Below are positions 7,047-9,912 of a stretch of 9,912 nucleotides of DNA, piece after piece (position 1 is the first letter of the stretch; every line of letters begins with the position of its first letter). Both the position numbers and the translations under genes were made by a program. The stretch lies in NCBI GenBank assembly GCA_001800085.1, contig MGUS01000025.1:1-9912 (forward strand), read 5' to 3'. Under the pieces are notes generated by a model. That model worked only from the letters and a program-made list of their open reading frames with translations, was not told the DNA's origin and made no database searches. The DNA comes from Elusimicrobia bacterium RIFCSPLOWO2_01_FULL_60_11. GTDB lineage: Bacteria > Elusimicrobiota > Elusimicrobia > 2-02-FULL-39-32.

Positions 7047-7075
7047 ATTCTAACAGAAGTTGTCATTTTTGTCAA
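7047..7075 (-). promoter_or_regulatory. Sigma-70-type promoter for the TPR-exbB-exbD-tonB operon
   Basis: On the minus strand the -35 hexamer TTGACA (7075-7070, perfect) and the -10 hexamer TAGAAT (7052-7047, 5 of 6) are 17 bp apart, with TG at 7055-7054 giving an extended -10. The predicted transcription start is near 7040, about 3 nt before the ATG at 7037. The surrounding DNA is sharply A+T-rich compared with the rest of the window. Confidence 0.8.
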
Positions 7076-7087
7076 TTTGACAAAAAT
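7065..7087. promoter_or_regulatory. Perfect 23-bp palindrome over the -35 box, candidate operator
   Basis: The arms are 11 bp and exactly complementary (ATTTTTGTCAA, one central base, TTGACAAAAAT on the minus strand), and the right arm contains the -35 hexamer. A third TGACA half-site (7065-7061) follows 9 bp after the TGACA of the right arm (7074-7070). A dimeric repressor bound here would block RNA polymerase. It follows the thioesterase stop codon, but the A+T-rich stem and lack of a T-run on the 3' side argue against a terminator. I do not recognise the regulator. Confidence 0.65.
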
Positions 7088-7093
7088 TTTCAT

Positions 7094-7507
7094 TTATTTA
7101 CGCGACACTTTGACGGCTTTCCCGGTCGAGCGCGCGATGAGAGGGCCTTGCGGCGACTCTTTGCGGAGAGCCGCGCGCATCGTGACGAGCTTGCGGTTCT
7201 CGGAAACGATCTCTCCCGCGATGTAGATCTTGTCCTCGAGGCGGGCGGGCCGCAGGAACCTCACGCTCATTTCAGCGGTCATGGCTCCCCCGCAGCTGAT
7301 CCAGGCCAGGCGCGTCATGGCTTCGTCCAGGAGCGTGGCCAGGATGCCTCCGTGCACGATGCCTTTCCAGCCCTGGAATTTTCGCTTGGGGGTGAAGACC
7401 GCGCGGCAGGTCCTGCCTTCCACGGTCCAGGCCAGGTCCAAGCCGTCCGGGTTGTCGGCTCCGCAGGCGAAGCAGAAATGGTCGTCGATCGGCTCAAATC
7501 GGGCCAC
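7094..7507 (-). CDS. PaaI-family hotdog thioesterase, GTG start
   Basis: This 137-residue single hotdog-fold protein is most likely an acyl-CoA thioesterase. The N-terminal FCFACGADNPDGLDLAW is common in this family. The helix motif G-x-VHGG-ILATLLDEAM (about 49-64, His52-Gly-Gly, Asp61/Glu62) supplies the usual active-site residues, and TAEMSVRFLRPA (about 77-88) forms the following strand. Hydrolysis of a CoA thioester is expected from the family; the acyl substrate cannot be read. The GTG start is supported by AAGGAG at 7523-7518 with a 10-nt spacer and overlaps the aminotransferase gene by 14 nt. It is the last gene of the upstream block. Confidence 0.88.
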   Translation of the reverse strand: MARFEPIDDHFCFACGADNPDGLDLAWTVEGRTCRAVFTPKRKFQGWKGIVHGGILATLLDEAMTRLAWISCGGAMTAEMSVRFLRPARLEDKIYIAGEIVSENRKLVTMRAALRKESPQGPLIARSTGKAVKVSRK

Positions 7508-8369
7508 GAAGGCGCAGCTCCTTGGCGATCAGTTCGCGGAGACTCTTCTGGAGCAGGCGCGTCACGGGCCCCGGGGTCCGCGGGCTTGCGCGGCCGGGGA
7601 CGATCCGGGCCACCGGCATCACTTCCATGGTCGTGCTCGTGAGGAACACCTCATCCGCGGCCAGGAGTTCCTTGAGAGGGATGCGGGATTCGACGACCCG
7701 GACGCGGTCCTTCCGGGCCAGTTCGAGGACCGAGCGGCGCGTGACGCCCTCCAGGATGCCGCAGTCCAGCGAAGGGGTCTTGACGACCCCGCGCTTGACC
7801 ATGAAGATGTTGCTGATGGTCCCTTCGGCCACGAACCCTTCCAGGTTCAGAAAGACCCCCTCGAACGCGCCCGTCTTGAGCGCCTCGATCTTGGCCAGGA
7901 TGCCGTTCAAGGCATTGGTGTGCTTGATGGCCGGGCTCAAGCTGCGCATCGGGTTGCGGCGTATGTTGACGACGGCGATCTTCACGCCCGATCTCCAAAG
8001 CCGGGGCAAGTCCTTGCGGATCGGGGAGGCGATGACGGTGAGAGTGGGACGCTTGGCGCTGCGGGGATCGTAGCCGACCTCGCCTTGTCCCCGGGAAAGG
8101 GTCACGCGCACCAGGGCCTCGGAAAGGCCGTTGGCCCTTGCCGTGGCCAGGCAGGCTGCCGTCAAATGGGAATGGGACCAGGGGATCCTCATGTGGATGG
8201 ATCCGAGCGAGCCGTCCAGGCGCTTCCAGTGATGTTCCGCGCGGAATATCCTGCCTTCATAGACGCGCACCGCCTCGTAGACCCCGTCGCCATAGAGGAA
8301 TCCGCGGTCCAGAACGGAGACCTTGGCCAGGCGTTCGGGAACGATCTTGTTTTGGAGCCAGATCCTCAT
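7494..8369 (-). CDS. Class-IV PLP aminotransferase (branched-chain or D-amino-acid type)
   Basis: This 291-residue fold-type IV PLP enzyme shows the family landmarks: VSVLDRGFLYGDGVYEAVRV (18-37), the PLP-binding lysine in SPAIKHTNALNGILAK (Lys149), AEGTISNIFMV with Glu182 (181-191), GILEGVTRRSVLELA (204-218) and VFLTSTTMEVMPV (241-253). The family covers IlvE, D-alanine aminotransferase and aminodeoxychorismate lyase (PabC). The RVYEGRIF and TSTTMEVMPV stretches feel closest to the D-amino-acid/branched-chain group, but I cannot decide. A 24-codon in-frame extension back to 8441 exists, but I chose the ATG at 8369. It overlaps the tsaB stop as ATGA, begins right at conserved sequence (MRIWLQNKIV) and has AAAGGAG at 8390-8384, although the spacer of 14 nt is long. 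Confidence 0.9.
   Translation of the reverse strand: MRIWLQNKIVPERLAKVSVLDRGFLYGDGVYEAVRVYEGRIFRAEHHWKRLDGSLGSIHMRIPWSHSHLTAACLATARANGLSEALVRVTLSRGQGEVGYDPRSAKRPTLTVIASPIRKDLPRLWRSGVKIAVVNIRRNPMRSLSPAIKHTNALNGILAKIEALKTGAFEGVFLNLEGFVAEGTISNIFMVKRGVVKTPSLDCGILEGVTRRSVLELARKDRVRVVESRIPLKELLAADEVFLTSTTMEVMPVARIVPGRASPRTPGPVTRLLQKSLRELIAKELRLRGPI
7518..7523 (-). promoter_or_regulatory. Ribosome binding site supporting the GTG start of the thioesterase gene
   Basis: AAGGAG sits 10 nt before the GTG at 7507, inside the end of the aminotransferase gene. Confidence 0.65.
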
Positions 8370-9037
8370 GTTTTTCCGCGGCGCTCCTTTCTTTCCTGCG
8401 CGATCGACAGTCTTAAATATAAAGGATGGATCTTCTTCCACGAGTCGTTGGAGATAGCCCGCCGATCGATCCGCTCCGTTGCCAGACCTGCCAGGGTGCT
8501 CGCTCTGGGGGCCATGGAGCCGCCTTCGATCAATGATAACTTTCCTTTGGGCGCTCTTTCAAGCTGCCGCAGCAGTTCGGGCCGGGACAGGACGCGGTAA
8601 GGAGCCAAGGGTGCCGTTGATCCTGGACGGAAAAACCCCGCGTAGACGTCCTCGCCGATGGAAGGGATGGCGATGCATATCCTGTCGATCCCCTTCCCCG
8701 CCTGGACTCCCGCCTGGGCGGCCAGGACTTCGAAGACGGGGATGCCGATGAGGGGGATCTTCAGGAACTGGGCCAGGGTGCGGGCGAACGTGATGCCCAC
8801 GCGCAGTCCCGTGAAACTGCCCGGGCCGGTGCAGACGGCGAGGTGGGTGAGGGCGGTTCTTTTGACGCCGCGGGACTTGAGCAGGGATTCACAGGCCTGT
8901 GCGAGCATTTCCGAGTGGCGGCGGCCGGCGTTCACTTGTTTCTGTCCCAGCAGGTTCCCGCCCTTCCGCAGGGCGACGCTCAATGAGGCGCCGGAGGTCT
9001 CGATGGCCAGGATCACTTGGGGAGCTTTTTTTTCCAT
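8366..9037 (-). CDS. tsaB: TsaB, tRNA t6A37 threonylcarbamoyladenosine complex subunit
   Basis: This is a 223-residue ASKHA-fold protein of the TsaB/YeaZ family. It begins with VILAIETSGASLSVAL (8-23), carries RRHSEML (39-45) and the strongly conserved TGPGSFTGLRVG (70-81). TsaB binds and stabilises TsaD; together with TsaE and TsaC they make N6-threonylcarbamoyladenosine at A37 of ANN-decoding tRNAs in the cytoplasm. The tsaE neighbour supports the call; tsaD and tsaC are not in the window. The ATG at 9037 overlaps tsaE by 25 nt and lacks a good ribosome site. A GTG at 9016 (codon 8), which would overlap the tsaE stop as GTGA and begin VILAIETSG, is a credible alternative. The C-terminal part is less conserved, as is normal. 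Confidence 0.95.
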   Translation of the reverse strand: MEKKAPQVILAIETSGASLSVALRKGGNLLGQKQVNAGRRHSEMLAQACESLLKSRGVKRTALTHLAVCTGPGSFTGLRVGITFARTLAQFLKIPLIGIPVFEVLAAQAGVQAGKGIDRICIAIPSIGEDVYAGFFRPGSTAPLAPYRVLSRPELLRQLERAPKGKLSLIEGGSMAPRASTLAGLATERIDRRAISNDSWKKIHPLYLRLSIAQERKERRGKT

Positions 9038-9483
9038 TCAGGGGGCCCCGAAAAATCGATCCGCCGCCTCATGGGCGAGAGGGTCTCGAACTTGACGCGC
9101 AGGGAGGTCTTGGGCAGGAACTTTTGGGCGCGGTCCGCCCACTCCACCGCGGTCACCCATCGTCCCGTTCCCCAATACTCCTCCAGCCCCAGGTGGAGAG
9201 TTTCGGCGGATTTCAGCCGGTAGAGGTCCGCATGGCAGAGGGGGAGACGTCCGCGGTACTCATGGATGAGCGAGAATGTGGGGCTCCGCACTTCGCCCGG
9301 GCGCGCGATCTTAAGACCAAGCGCCAAGCCCTGGACAAAGAGGGTCTTGCCGCTCCCCAAGTCCCCCTCCAAAGCCAGAACATCCCCCGCCCTGCAGGAT
9401 CTTCCCAGGGCTCTCCCGATGCGGAGAGTTTCCGATGGGCCCTTGGAGACCACGGAGCGCTTAAAAATGCTTGAACCTTGCAT
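9013..9483 (-). CDS. tsaE: TsaE, ATPase of the tRNA t6A37 modification complex
   Basis: This 156-residue P-loop protein matches the usual TsaE/YjeE length. The Walker A is GDLGSGKT (40-47, Lys46/Thr47), followed by VQGLALGL, SPTFSLIHEY (67-76), HADLYRL (84-90, Asp86) and VEWADR (113-118), all TsaE hallmarks. TsaE hydrolyses ATP to reset the TsaB-TsaD complex during t6A synthesis. The ATG at 9483 overlaps the end of thiL by 23 nt; its ribosome site is weak (GAAAG). The gene ends with a Lys-rich tail (EWKKKLPK) encoded by an A-run that overlaps the tsaB start by 25 nt. Confidence 0.96.
   Translation of the reverse strand: MQGSSIFKRSVVSKGPSETLRIGRALGRSCRAGDVLALEGDLGSGKTLFVQGLALGLKIARPGEVRSPTFSLIHEYRGRLPLCHADLYRLKSAETLHLGLEEYWGTGRWVTAVEWADRAQKFLPKTSLRVKFETLSPMRRRIDFSGPPEWKKKLPK
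9025..9031 (-). other. A-AAA-AAG slippery heptamer at the tsaE/tsaB overlap
   Basis: Within a run of eight A (9033-9026), the tsaE frame reads TGG AAA AAA AAG. This places A-AAA-AAG in the register used for -1 frameshifting in E. coli dnaX. A -1 slip leads straight into the tsaB frame. No obvious stimulatory Shine-Dalgarno is seen upstream; it may be a coincidence of a Lys-rich tail. Confidence 0.3.
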
Positions 9484-9912
9484 CTTTCAAATCGTACCGA
9501 AGCCCGTTCTTTAAGATAGAGACACCCTTTGAGCGCACGGCCCGCCCCAGAACGAACGAGCCGGGTATTTTTTTCAGGACGCTTCCCACCCGGGCGGGCT
9601 TGACCGTGAAGAGAAGCTCATAGTCCTCGCCGCCGTAAAGGACATAGGAATACGGAGAAGAACGCCGGCCCTTGCAGAACCTTGAGAGGGCGGGATGGAT
9701 GGGAGCCCGGGACAGGTCGCACTCGAGGCCCACCCCGCTTTCCCGGGCCAAGATCTCCAGGGAAGTCCTGAGATCGTCCGAGGTATCGAGCATGGATGTG
9801 GATATTTTATCCACATTTCCGAGGAAAGAACCCTCCTTAAGGCGCGGAGAAGGGTAAAGGTGGCGCCGGAGCAATAGACGCTCGCCGGATGTCAGGGAAC
9901 GGCTGCCCATTT
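9461..9912 (-). CDS. thiL: ThiL, thiamine-monophosphate kinase, C-terminal half (5' end outside window)
   Basis: The visible 150 residues are the C-terminal part of a ThiL/PurM-fold kinase that makes thiamine diphosphate from thiamine monophosphate and ATP. Landmarks are RHLYPSPRLKEG (16-27 of the visible part), LDTSDDL (41-47), LARESGVGLECDLSRAPI (54-71) and YGGEDYELLFTVKPA (92-106). Full-length ThiL is about 320 residues, so roughly half is missing; the first visible Met is not the start, because the frame continues past the window edge. The usual M-D-x-SDGL-x-x-DL motif reads L-D-T-SDDL-R-T-SL here, so a conserved Gly and a following Asp are replaced. The gene appears intact at its 3' end and overlaps tsaE by 23 nt. 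Confidence 0.88.
   Translation of the reverse strand, partial: MGSRSLTSGERLLLRRHLYPSPRLKEGSFLGNVDKISTSMLDTSDDLRTSLEILARESGVGLECDLSRAPIHPALSRFCKGRRSSPYSYVLYGGEDYELLFTVKPARVGSVLKKIPGSFVLGRAVRSKGVSILKNGLRYDLKDARFKHF

Larger units (their letters stand above)
7034..7093 (-). other. 19-codon mini-ORF ending in an ATGA overlap with the TPR gene
   Basis: Starting at the ATG directly after the thioesterase stop (TAA-ATG), a reading frame encodes MKIFVKLTKMTTSVRIRLR and stops at the TGA overlapping the TPR start as ATGA. It is basic and has no clear ribosome site. On a transcript reading through from the upstream operon it could couple translation into the TPR gene; transcripts from the local promoter would not contain its start. 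It may well be chance. Confidence 0.25.

Noticed and set aside
7065..7087. Palindrome as a transcription terminator of the upstream operon
   Set aside because: The stem is almost all A/T, the loop is too small unless the inner pairs open, and no T-run follows on the minus strand. It overlaps the -35 box exactly, so an operator is more likely.
3309..7226. A 1305-codon open frame on the plus strand antisense to exbB and the TPR gene
   Set aside because: It is in exact codon register with the sense genes, so it stays open simply because they avoid TTA, CTA and TCA codons. The sense strand has clear signal peptide, TPR repeats and ribosome sites; the antisense product is a Gly/Val/Leu-rich shadow with no recognisable family.
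8370..8441. N-terminal extension of the aminotransferase to an earlier start
   Set aside because: It lies wholly inside tsaB, adds non-family sequence, and the ATG at 8369 forms a classic ATGA overlap with the tsaB stop.
7230..8600. 456-codon plus-strand frame opposite the aminotransferase, thioesterase and part of tsaB
   Set aside because: It runs antisense across several confidently identified overlapping genes and has low-complexity shadow composition.
1..9912. tRNA or rRNA genes, CRISPR arrays, insertion sequences
   Set aside because: The window is almost entirely coding on one strand. I found no transposase, no regularly spaced repeats and no structural RNA; the only gap of note is 56 bp.

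Overview
This window is a dense bacterial segment of fairly high G+C. Every supported gene lies on the minus strand, so transcription runs from base 9912 towards base 1. Genes abut or overlap almost throughout. The only real gap between genes is 56 bp of A+T-rich DNA at 7038-7093. The envelope genes (TonB, ExbB, ExbD, several Sec signal peptides) point to a diderm, and TsaB/TsaE show it is a bacterium. The style resembles uncultivated diderm phyla (Elusimicrobiota- or Omnitrophota-like, or a deltaproteobacterial lineage), but I cannot fix the phylum from sequence alone.

Upstream block (9912 to 7094): the C-terminal half of ThiL (thiamine-monophosphate kinase), then TsaE and TsaB (tRNA t6A37 modification), a class-IV PLP aminotransferase and a PaaI-type hotdog thioesterase. 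Successive genes overlap by 23, 25, 4 and 14 nt, which suggests one co-translated housekeeping operon whose promoter lies outside the window.

Control region (7038 to 7093): on the minus strand there is a near-consensus sigma-70 promoter (TTGACA, 17 bp, TAGAAT, with an extended -10 TG). A perfect palindrome with 11-bp arms sits over its -35 box. The predicted transcription start falls 0-4 nt before the next ATG, so the first gene may be read from a leaderless mRNA. A 19-codon mini-ORF also spans this gap and ends in an ATGA overlap with that gene.

Downstream block (7037 to 1): an envelope module made of a 1092-residue secreted TPR protein, one ExbB/TolQ-type proton channel, an ExbD, a secreted protein of unknown function, a second ExbD, a TonB-like energy transducer and the start of another secreted protein that runs off the window. 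One ExbB, two different ExbDs, a TonB and a very large periplasmic TPR protein make a plausible proton-motive-force-driven trans-envelope machine. Its composition recalls the Agl-Glt motility/transport machinery of Myxococcus (one TolQ, two TolR, TPR and TonB-motif proteins) more than a simple iron-uptake TonB system. This module is the most interesting part of the window; its substrate or function cannot be read from the sequence.
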